A DNA stretch of 15,196 nucleotides. It comes from CAZXBB01 sp964638815 (lineage in GTDB: Bacteria; Planctomycetota; Phycisphaerae; Phycisphaerales; SM1A02). The notes under the pieces are model-generated. The model was not told the DNA's origin. It was given only the letters and a program-made list of their open reading frames with translations, and did not search any database. The stretch's first letter is position 1, and every line of letters begins with the position of its first letter. Below are positions 6,673 to 12,454 of the stretch, one piece after another. Both the position numbers and the translations under genes were made by a program. The DNA is taken from the NCBI GenBank assembly GCA_964638815.1, contig CAZXBB010000249.1:1-15196 (forward strand), read 5' to 3'.

Positions 6673-9600
6673 ATGAGCGACCCGAACCGCGTTGACACGG
6701 CCGATCTCGAGAAGGAGATCCTCTTCGAGGCGCTCCAGCGGTCGGACCCTGCACGCGCGGCCTACGTGGAGGCCGCGTGCGGCGCCGACGCCGCGCTGGC
6801 TGCTCGCGTGCGGAAGCTGCTCGAGGCTCACGCCCGGGCGGGCGCCTTCCTCGCGACGCCGACCGCGGGAGCCGCGTCCGGGGGGGCGCGGGGGGCGCGG
6901 GGGGCGGGTGGAGCGGGTGGAGCGGGGGCGGGGGACGCGGGGGACGCGGGGGACGCGGGGGACGCGGGTTCCGGGGCGGAGGCGACCAACGGTGCGGCCC
7001 CCGACGCCGGCGAGGGGCCCGGCTCGCGGCTCGGGCCGTACCGGCTTGTGGCCGTGCTTGGTGAGGGCGGCTTCGGCAAGGTCTTCCTCGCGATGCAGGA
7101 GGAGCCGGTCGTGCGCCCGGTGGCGATCAAGGTCGTCCGGCCGGGAATGGACAGCCGCCAGGTCATGGCGCGTTTCGACGCCGAGCGCCAGGCGCTCGCG
7201 CTCATGACGCACCCCGGCATCGCGCAGATCTTCGACGCGGGGGCCACTGACGCGGGCCGCCCCTTCTTCGTCATGGAGTACGTCGAGGGCGAGCCGCTCA
7301 CGACTTACTGCGATCGGCGGTCGCTCCCCGTCCGCACGCGCGTGGGCATCTTCGAGAAGGTGTGTCTCGCGGTGCACCACGCGCACCAGAAGGGGGTCAT
7401 CCATCGCGATCTCAAGCCGACCAACGTGCTGGTCACGGAGCACGACGGGGAGCCGGTCCCGAAGGTGATCGACTTCGGTATCGCGAAGGCCATCGAGCAG
7501 CCGCTGAGCGGCGCGATGCTTGAGACCGCCGCGCTCCAGGTGCTGGGCACGCCCCAGTACATGAGCCCTGAGCAGGCCCGCGTCGGCGCCAGCGACATCG
7601 ACACGCGGGCGGACGTGTACGCGCTCGGCGCCCTCCTGTACGAGCTGCTCGTCGGGGCGCCGCCCCTCGACGCCGGGAAGCTCCGGGACGCCGACATCGC
7701 CCAGGTGCAGCGTCTCATTCGCGAGGAGACGCCGCCGCGCCCCTCGGCGCGGATCGGCATGCTGCCGCCGGAGGACGCCGATCGCGTCGCCGACGAGCGC
7801 GACGCCGACTACACCGAGCTGCGCAGCGCCCTGCGCGGCGACCTCGACTGGATCACGCTGAAGGCACTCGAGAAGGATCGGCGTCGGCGCTACGACTCCG
7901 CCGCCGCGTTCGCGCACGATCTCCGCCGGCATCTCGCGGACGAGCCCGTCGGCGCCCGCCCGCCGAGCGCGATCTATATCCTCGGCAAGTTCGTCCGTCG
8001 CCACCAGGTCGCGGCGACGTCGGGCATCGCCGTCGCCGCGGCGCTCCTGATCGGTCTCGTGCTCGCCGTCGTCGGCCTTCAGCGGGCCAGCGAGCAGGCC
8101 GACGTCGCGGAGCGGGCGCTCGGGACTGCGCAGATCCGGCTCTGGGATTCGCTCCTCGCCCAGGCGCGGGCGGGGCGGGAGAGCGATCGCCCCGGTCGTC
8201 GGTTCGACAGCCTCGCCGCGCTGCGCGAGGCGGGCCGGATCCGTATCGCGCCCGAGCTGCGGGACGAAGCGATCGCGTGCCTCACGCTTGCGGACGTGCA
8301 GCGACGGCTCACCCTGACGGGCGTGCGCGTTCCGAGCGTGAAAGGGATGCGCGTCATCGATCGCATCGCCTATGCCACGATCGAAGGCGAGACGCGCGTC
8401 GAAGCCCTGCCCGGCAGGGCCACCATCGCCGAGCTCTCCGACGGCGACTTCACGCCGGTCGGGTTCACGTTCAGCCCGGGCGGCCGATACCTGGCCGTGA
8501 TGTCCATCCGCGGGGACCACCGGGCGTTCCGCGTGTGGGACCTCGAGCGCGGCGTGGCGATCATCGAACTGCCGCACGATCGCTTCGGGCCCAACGGCGT
8601 CGCGTTCGACGAAGGAGCGCCGACCGCGCGGTGGGTGGCGATCTGCGAGACCGACGCCGCCGTGCACGTGTACCGGCTGCCGGACGCGACGCCGTGGCGA
8701 CGCATTCCCGTCCCCGCGGGCGAGATCCGCCTCGCGGGCGGACCCGCCGGACGACGGCTCGCGATCACCGGTGCCGGCCCGGATCTCGCGATCCACGACC
8801 TCGAGGCCGACGCCGAGCTGATCCGCGTGACACTGGACGCGCCGCCGCGTTCGCTCGCGTGGAGCCGCGACGGCGTGCTTGCGATCGGCGCGGCAGACGC
8901 CAGCGTCCACCTTTACCGCGAGGACGGCGCGCTGATCGCGACGATGAGCGGGCACCAGGCGCACGTCGTCGACGCCGACTTCAGTGCCGACGGATCGCTC
9001 CTCGCGACGTACGGCTGGGACAACACGGTCCGGCTGTGGGACGTGAACGCCGGCGCGCCGTTCCTCGGACCGATGCGCGGCGCCTGGCTCGGCGGATTCG
9101 GGGACATGCTCGCGACCCACGCGCAGGGCGAGGCCGTTCTCTGGAGCATCGAGCGCGGCGTCGCCTACCGACACGGGCGAAGCGAAGACCTGTTCGGCTC
9201 GCCGGCGCGTCTGGCGTTCTCTCCCGACGGCCGCCGGCTGGCGACTTCCGGCGAGAACGGCCTCCTCCTCTGGGACGCCGCCACGCTCACGCTGCGCGGC
9301 ACGGTCACCGTGGAACCGGCGCGCAGCGTGGACTTCCACCCGGACGGGACGACGCTCGTCGGGACGACGCTGAACGGGCTGTACCGGTGGCGGATCGTCG
9401 AGACCGACGACGGGCCCGTCGCGCGTGACGAGACGTGTCTCGCCCGCCTTCGCCTGGTGCGCGCGAGCGCGCCGGGACCGGGGTGGCGGACGATCTGGGT
9501 CGTGGACCGCGACGGCGCCCACGAGGTTGACGTCGAGCACGGCGGCATCCTGCGGACGCTTCCCGCGTACGCGGGCATAGCCACGCGGCCCGCCGCGAGC

Positions 9601-10086
9601 CCGGACGGCCGGTGGCTGTTCACGGGCACCTGGAAGGGCGAGCCGGCGGCGGTCTGGGATCTCCAGACGCGCGAGCCGGTGCAACGCTTCGCCGCCGCGC
9701 ACGCCATCGGCGCGTTCAGCCCGGACGGCCGCTGGCTGGTGGTGGGAACCGGCGCCGTCTTCCGCTTCCTCGAGGTGGGCACCTGGCGCGTCGCGCGCGA
9801 GCTCGCGCGCGACAATGTCGACGATCTCGCCGGCGCGATCCGCTTCTCGGAAGACGGATCCCTGGTCGCGCTCGGGCACTCGCGGTTCGTGATCCGCCTG
9901 CTCGACCCGCAGACCGGCGCGGTGCTGGCCGCGCTCGAGAATCCCGACGGCCTCGCGTCCACCTCGTACGCCTTCAGCGGCAACGCGGGAACGCTGGCTG
10001 CAACGACGCCGCAGAAATCGCTTCTCGCGTGGGACCTGCGCGCGATCCGCGCGGAGCTGGCGTCGCTCGGCATGGACTGGCAGTGA
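6673..10086 (+). CDS. Membrane Ser/Thr protein kinase with C-terminal WD40-like propeller
   Basis: This encodes 1137 residues. An N-terminal helical module (about 1-62, with A-A-Y-V-E-A-A-C-G-A-D-A-A-L and L-L-E-A-H) typical of planctomycete kinases is followed by a Gly/Ala/Asp linker (about 71-98). The Hanks-type kinase domain (about 123-365) shows the glycine loop G-E-G-G-F-G, K153, the catalytic D246 in H-R-D-L-K-P-T-N, D267-F-G and S-P-E. All key residues are present, so it should be active. A single membrane helix (about 447-468) precedes a helical segment and a WD40-like beta-propeller (about 540-1137, for example the S-G-H-Q-A-H to R-L-W-D repeat at 758-790). The kinase faces the cytoplasm and the propeller the far side. 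It phosphorylates Ser/Thr; targets are unknown. The start M-S-D-P-N-R has no clear ribosome binding site. It converges with an ECF sigma gene 6 bp away, a likely functional partner. Confidence 0.93.
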   Translation: MSDPNRVDTADLEKEILFEALQRSDPARAAYVEAACGADAALAARVRKLLEAHARAGAFLATPTAGAASGGARGARGAGGAGGAGAGDAGDAGDAGDAGSGAEATNGAAPDAGEGPGSRLGPYRLVAVLGEGGFGKVFLAMQEEPVVRPVAIKVVRPGMDSRQVMARFDAERQALALMTHPGIAQIFDAGATDAGRPFFVMEYVEGEPLTTYCDRRSLPVRTRVGIFEKVCLAVHHAHQKGVIHRDLKPTNVLVTEHDGEPVPKVIDFGIAKAIEQPLSGAMLETAALQVLGTPQYMSPEQARVGASDIDTRADVYALGALLYELLVGAPPLDAGKLRDADIAQVQRLIREETPPRPSARIGMLPPEDADRVADERDADYTELRSALRGDLDWITLKALEKDRRRRYDSAAAFAHDLRRHLADEPVGARPPSAIYILGKFVRRHQVAATSGIAVAAALLIGLVLAVVGLQRASEQADVAERALGTAQIRLWDSLLAQARAGRESDRPGRRFDSLAALREAGRIRIAPELRDEAIACLTLADVQRRLTLTGVRVPSVKGMRVIDRIAYATIEGETRVEALPGRATIAELSDGDFTPVGFTFSPGGRYLAVMSIRGDHRAFRVWDLERGVAIIELPHDRFGPNGVAFDEGAPTARWVAICETDAAVHVYRLPDATPWRRIPVPAGEIRLAGGPAGRRLAITGAGPDLAIHDLEADAELIRVTLDAPPRSLAWSRDGVLAIGAADASVHLYREDGALIATMSGHQAHVVDADFSADGSLLATYGWDNTVRLWDVNAGAPFLGPMRGAWLGGFGDMLATHAQGEAVLWSIERGVAYRHGRSEDLFGSPARLAFSPDGRRLATSGENGLLLWDAATLTLRGTVTVEPARSVDFHPDGTTLVGTTLNGLYRWRIVETDDGPVARDETCLARLRLVRASAPGPGWRTIWVVDRDGAHEVDVEHGGILRTLPAYAGIATRPAASPDGRWLFTGTWKGEPAAVWDLQTREPVQRFAAAHAIGAFSPDGRWLVVGTGAVFRFLEVGTWRVARELARDNVDDLAGAIRFSEDGSLVALGHSRFVIRLLDPQTGAVLAALENPDGLASTSYAFSGNAGTLAATTPQKSLLAWDLRAIRAELASLGMDWQ
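6882..6966 (+). repeat. 9-bp tandem repeat within the kinase linker
   Basis: The sequence repeats with a 9-bp period: GGGGGCGCG at 6882-6890 and 6891-6899, TGGAGCGGG at 6909-6917 and 6918-6926, and four exact copies of GGGGACGCG at 6931-6966. It encodes Gly-Ala-Arg, Gly-Ala-Gly and Gly-Asp-Ala triplets between the N-terminal module and the kinase domain. Because the unit is a multiple of three, gain or loss of copies keeps the frame, so linker length could vary between strains. Confidence 0.85.
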
Positions 10087-10092
10087 GCGCGA

Positions 10093-10674
10093 TCATCCCG
10101 GCGGCGCGTCGTCGTCGCCGCCGGTGAGGAGCTGGAAGAGACGCGCCCGCGCGTACGTCCACTCGCGCGCGACTGTCCGCTCCGACATCCCGAGCGCGTT
10201 GGCGGTGTCGGCGACGCTCAGCCCCGCGAAGAACCGCAGCTTGACGATCCCGGCCGCGCGGGCGTCCTGTCGCTCGAGGGCGGTGAGCGCCTCGTCGAGC
10301 GCGACGACATCGTCCGGATCGTGATCCGCCGCCAGGTCGACCGCGCTCAGCGGCACCGCGCGGCGATCGCCGCCGCGCTTCCGGCGACCGCGGTGACGGG
10401 CGTGGTCGATCAGCACGCGTCGCATCGCCTCGGCCGCCACGCCGAAGAAGTGCCCGCGATCGCGCCACGACGTGTGCGCGTCGCCGAGCAGACGCACGTA
10501 CGCCTCGTGGACGAGGGCGGTCGCCTGGAGCGTGTGGTCGGCCCGCTCGCCGCGGATGCGCCCGCGCGCGATCACCTGGAGCTGGTCGTAGATGAGCGGG
10601 AGCAGCTCCTCGGCGGCCCCGGCCCGCTCGCCGAACTGCTGGAGGAGACGCGTGACGTCGGAGGGCGTGCTCAT
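10093..10674 (-). CDS. ECF-type RNA polymerase sigma factor (PF07638 / TIGR02999-like)
   Basis: This encodes 193 residues. Region 2 (about 24-95) shows L-L-P-L-I-Y-D-Q-L, H-T-L-Q-A-T-A-L-V-H-E-A-Y-V-R-L and H-F-F-G-V-A-A-E-A-M-R-R-V-L-I-D-H-A-R; region 4 (about 125-183) shows L-R-F-F-A-G-L-S-V-A-D-T-A-N-A-L-G and S-E-R-T-V-A-R-E-W for -35 recognition. The H-T-L-Q-A-T-A-L-V-H-E-A-Y motif marks the ECF subfamily common in planctomycetes and acidobacteria, often encoded next to Ser/Thr kinases. It directs RNA polymerase to a specific promoter set, unknown here. No anti-sigma factor is adjacent, and kinase-based control is a plausible substitute. The ATG at 10674 starts exactly at the family N-terminus; no Shine-Dalgarno is seen, and a direct repeat with TATCTT lies immediately upstream, so the transcript may be nearly leaderless. 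The 3' end is 6 bp from the kinase stop. Confidence 0.93.
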   Translation of the reverse strand: MSTPSDVTRLLQQFGERAGAAEELLPLIYDQLQVIARGRIRGERADHTLQATALVHEAYVRLLGDAHTSWRDRGHFFGVAAEAMRRVLIDHARHRGRRKRGGDRRAVPLSAVDLAADHDPDDVVALDEALTALERQDARAAGIVKLRFFAGLSVADTANALGMSERTVAREWTYARARLFQLLTGGDDDAPPG

Positions 10675-10678
10675 GGAG

Positions 10679-10710
10679 CGGAAGATAGCCTCGGCCGGAA
10701 GATACCTCGG
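10679..10710 (-). promoter_or_regulatory. Direct repeat directly upstream of the ECF sigma gene
   Basis: On the minus strand CCGAGGTATCTTCCG (10696-10710) is followed by CCGAGGCTATCTTCCG (10679-10694), differing by one inserted C. The nearer copy ends five bases before the sigma-factor ATG and takes the place where a ribosome binding site would lie. TATCTT in it resembles a -10 box. The pair could be a promoter/operator used for autoregulation. Confidence 0.4.
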
Positions 10711-10866
10711 CCCGCCGCCGGCACGGACGCGTCCCTCGTGGGATCCCGGCCCCGACCCTGCGCCCGGGCCCCGGCGCGTCGGACGGGATTGCCGGCGCGC
10801 GCGGGTCAAAATGAGGACGTTTTCCTCGCGTCCGGGGCCACGGCCGCGTATTGTGTTCAGATTGCG

Positions 10867-10884
10867 TTAGCGAATCTTTAGCGA
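10867..10884 (+). promoter_or_regulatory. TTAGCGA direct repeat upstream of the small-protein genes
   Basis: TTAGCGA occurs at 10867-10873 and 10878-10884, an 11-bp step, in an AT-richer island (about 10848-10893) that stands out from the surrounding GC-rich spacer. It lies about 70-90 bp before the first small gene. One helical turn between copies suits a regulator binding one face of DNA, and the island is the best place for a promoter of the two small genes, although no clear -35/-10 pair can be fixed. Confidence 0.3.
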
Positions 10885-10955
10885 TCGACTAAGAGACGCC
10901 GATGGCAGGTCAACTGGCGTTCCGGCGGGACGCGTTTCGGCAAGGAGACTCTCCC

Positions 10956-11162
10956 ATGACCCCGATGACCATGACCCCGATGACCCGGGCCACGCATGCC
11001 CCCCACGTGTTCGGCCCCCCGGAGGTCCCGGCGGACGCCGATCCGGACCGGTGGGAGTCGGCCCGCGAGCTCACCGGCGCGGTGGCCAGGGTTGTGCTCG
11101 ACCTCGTGCTGATCGGCGTCGTCGCAGTCGTCATGTGGTGGTGCCTCGGCGCCGCTCTCTGA
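10956..11162 (+). CDS. Small predicted tail-anchored membrane protein, unknown function
   Basis: This encodes 68 residues. The start has AAGGAG at 10942-10947, eight bases before the ATG; an in-frame ATG at 10902 has no such site. The protein begins with MTPMT twice, encoded by a perfect 15-bp tandem duplication (10956-10970 and 10971-10985). A Pro-rich stretch (about 12-30) and an acidic/basic patch lead into one hydrophobic helix (about 45-66) ending W-W-C-L-G-A-A-L at the C-terminus. That layout suggests a cytoplasmic N-terminus and a C-terminal membrane anchor. No family is recognised. It lies 23 bp upstream of a second small gene and is likely cotranscribed with it. Coding is supported by the ribosome binding site and the membrane helix, but conservation is unknown. 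Confidence 0.6.
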   Translation: MTPMTMTPMTRATHAPHVFGPPEVPADADPDRWESARELTGAVARVVLDLVLIGVVAVVMWWCLGAAL

Positions 11163-11185
11163 TCCGTCCGGGGACCGCCAGGCCA

Positions 11186-11410
11186 ATGAGCATGCCCACT
11201 TCCAACCCGATCGACCTCGAGCACGCCGTCTTCGAGAGCAACCTGCAGGAGTTCTGCGGCCTCGTCTCGAGCACCTGCAACCTTGCGGCCGGGGGCAAGC
11301 TCTCGCCCGAGCAGTGCTTCGAGCGGATCTCCGCGTCGTGGTTCCGGCTGCAGCGCAGCCGCGTCGCGCTGGGGCTCCCGCCGCGCGGACCCTCCGGACG
11401 CGCGACGTAA
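11186..11410 (+). CDS. Small hypothetical protein with three cysteines
   Basis: This encodes 74 residues from the ATG at 11186; ATG at 11192 is an alternative, and no strong ribosome binding site precedes either. The segment from D10 to about L63 is predicted helical and looks like a compact domain: D-L-E-H-A-V-F-E-S-N-L-Q-E-F, then C24, C31 and C44, and S-W-F-R-L-Q-R-S-R-V-A-L-G-L. The tail is Pro/Gly/Arg-rich. Codon use and amino-acid composition look like a real protein rather than a GC-rich shadow. It begins 23 bp after the small membrane protein, so the two may be translated from one message and could work together. No family was recognised. The three cysteines could bind a metal or form disulfides, but the spacing (six and twelve residues) fits no motif I know. 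Confidence 0.55.
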   Translation: MSMPTSNPIDLEHAVFESNLQEFCGLVSSTCNLAAGGKLSPEQCFERISASWFRLQRSRVALGLPPRGPSGRAT

Positions 11411-11441
11411 CGGCTCCGGCGTTCGCGACCTGACAGACGAA

Positions 11442-11553
11442 GTGTGCCCCGGGCCTGTGCTCTGACAGGGCCGGGTGGGCCACCCATGGAAAGCGACGGC
11501 TTCGTAACTTCGTGGCCCACCCGGCCCTTGCCGAGCCAAGGACCGGGGCACAC
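11442..11553. repeat. 112-bp structured inverted-repeat element, complete copy
   Basis: Two 42-bp arms (11442-11483 and 11512-11553) are inverted repeats with six mismatches, around a 28-base centre. The ends are GTGTGCCCCGG and CCGGGGCACAC, an 11-bp perfect stem, and the inner 14 bp next to the centre also pair perfectly. Each arm has its own 5-bp side hairpin: CCTGT/ACAGG at 11454-11469 and CCTTG/CAAGG at 11526-11541. Four of the six arm mismatches fall in these side stems and keep each paired. There is no open reading frame with protein features and no transposase. It is best described as a REP/MITE-like non-autonomous repeat or a structured RNA element. It fills much of the 451-bp gap (11411-11861) between the small genes and the second VOC gene; beyond the two copies I see nothing recognisable in that gap. 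Confidence 0.8.
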
Positions 11554-11611
11554 GGCGTTTCAGCGGGTCGCAGTCCTTCAACGGTCGGCCGGATCCGGCG
11601 TCGCGCTTCCG

Positions 11612-11689
11612 GTGTGCCCCGGTCCTGTGCTCGGACAGGGCCGGGTGGGCTACCCATGGAACGAGGGCTTCGGAGCTTCGTGGCCCACC
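11612..11689. repeat. Second, truncated copy of the inverted-repeat element
   Basis: The left arm (11612-11653) matches the first copy's left arm at 39 of 42 positions, including an intact CCTGT/ACAGG side hairpin. The centre again starts CCATGGAA. The right arm stops after GTGGCCCACC (11680-11689), where homology ends. A shared CCGGCGT-CGCG block precedes both copies (11416-11427 and 11595-11605), so the duplicated unit may extend upstream of the element. Confidence 0.75.
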
Positions 11690-11861
11690 GCCGTGACGGC
11701 TCCGCCGTCCGCGGCTCAAACCGGCCCGGGCAACGTGACCCAAGCCAGGTCTGTCTGACGGATCGGGAAGCCATCGGAGCACACCCGAGCACGGTCATTC
11801 TCGCCCCGGCGCGGACGGGCCGGCTATTCATACACGCAATCACTTGCCGGAAGGAGTCGCC

Positions 11862-12248
11862 ATGTTCCTCGAGCACGTCAACCTGACCGTTTCCGATCTC
11901 GACCGCTCGATCGCGTTCTACACGGGGCTGCTCGGCCTTCGCGTCCGCTGGCGACGCGAGGCCGGCGAGGACCAGGCCGCCGCCCACGTCGGTGACGACC
12001 GGTATTACATCGCGATGTTCCAGTCCGCGCCGGGGTCGGCGGCCTCGGTCGTGGACTACGAGCGGGTCGGTCTCAATCACTTCGGCTTCGTCGTCGATGA
12101 CCTCGACGCGGCGCGAGAGCGTCTCCTCGCGCTGGGGGCCACGCCGCATCACGAGGCGGACTACGAGCCCGGCCGGCGGCTCTACTTCCTCGATCCGGAC
12201 GGCATCGAGGTCGAGCTTGTGCAGTACGACGCCGCGCCGTCGGCCTGA
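11862..12248 (+). CDS. VOC-superfamily protein (glyoxalase-like), metal-binding residues present
   Basis: This encodes 128 residues. The N-terminal module starts M-F-L-E-H-V-N-L-T-V-S-D-L-D-R-S-I-A-F-Y and the second shows N-H-F-G-F-V-V-D-D-L-D-A-A, ending F-L-D-P-D-G-I-E-V-E-L-V. H5, H73 and E118 fall at positions that usually bind the divalent metal of vicinal oxygen chelate enzymes, so a catalytic role (lyase, dioxygenase, glyoxalase-type or thiol transferase) is possible. The exact reaction cannot be told from sequence. The start is fixed by GGAAGGAG (11849-11856), five bases before the ATG. It differs from the VOC protein at 3983-4402, which lacks the histidines. It stands alone on the plus strand, with a hairpin 14 bp after its stop, and seems to be a single-gene unit. 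Confidence 0.85.
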   Translation: MFLEHVNLTVSDLDRSIAFYTGLLGLRVRWRREAGEDQAAAHVGDDRYYIAMFQSAPGSAASVVDYERVGLNHFGFVVDDLDAARERLLALGATPHHEADYEPGRRLYFLDPDGIEVELVQYDAAPSA

Positions 12249-12262
12249 AGGACGTGACGCGG

Positions 12263-12286
12263 CGGCTGGCGAGGATTCGCCGGCCG
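12263..12286 (+). terminator. Strong GC hairpin after the VOC gene, possible terminator
   Basis: CGGCTGGCGA (12263-12272) pairs with TCGCCGGCCG (12277-12286) as a 10-bp stem with one G-U pair and a four-base GGAT loop. It starts 14 bp after the VOC stop codon. No T-run follows, so it is not a standard intrinsic terminator, but it could halt RNA polymerase with Rho or protect the 3' end. Confidence 0.4.
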
Positions 12287-12454
12287 AGCCTCCGGCTGCA
12301 CAGGATTCCGCACCCCACCACGGGGCCGGGGCCCGCGCCGTGAGCGCCGGCGGCGTGCGGGCGCGGTGGCACGGCCGTTGCGTCGTCCTCCCCGGGGCCC
12401 CCGACGCCACAGAAGAGCGCGTCGCGGCAACCAGGCCCCGGAAAGGGATGTTCG

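Noticed and set aside
5827..9879. A very long open frame on the minus strand, opposite the kinase and continuing into mddA
   Set aside because: The upstream 1100 codons are antisense to a well-supported kinase, are Arg/Ala/Asp-rich without any domain, and arise because high GC suppresses stop codons. Only the mddA part is real.
10956..11410. Small gene pair as a toxin-antitoxin system
   Set aside because: Neither protein shows a known toxin or antitoxin fold, and the gene layout alone is not enough evidence for that call.
11131..11553. Open frames running through the inverted-repeat elements on either strand
   Set aside because: Their sequence is dictated by the repeat itself and they overlap the small gene at 11186-11410; no protein features.
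11442..11689. Inverted repeats as a complete insertion sequence
   Set aside because: No transposase frame lies between or beside the repeats; the unit is only 112 bp.
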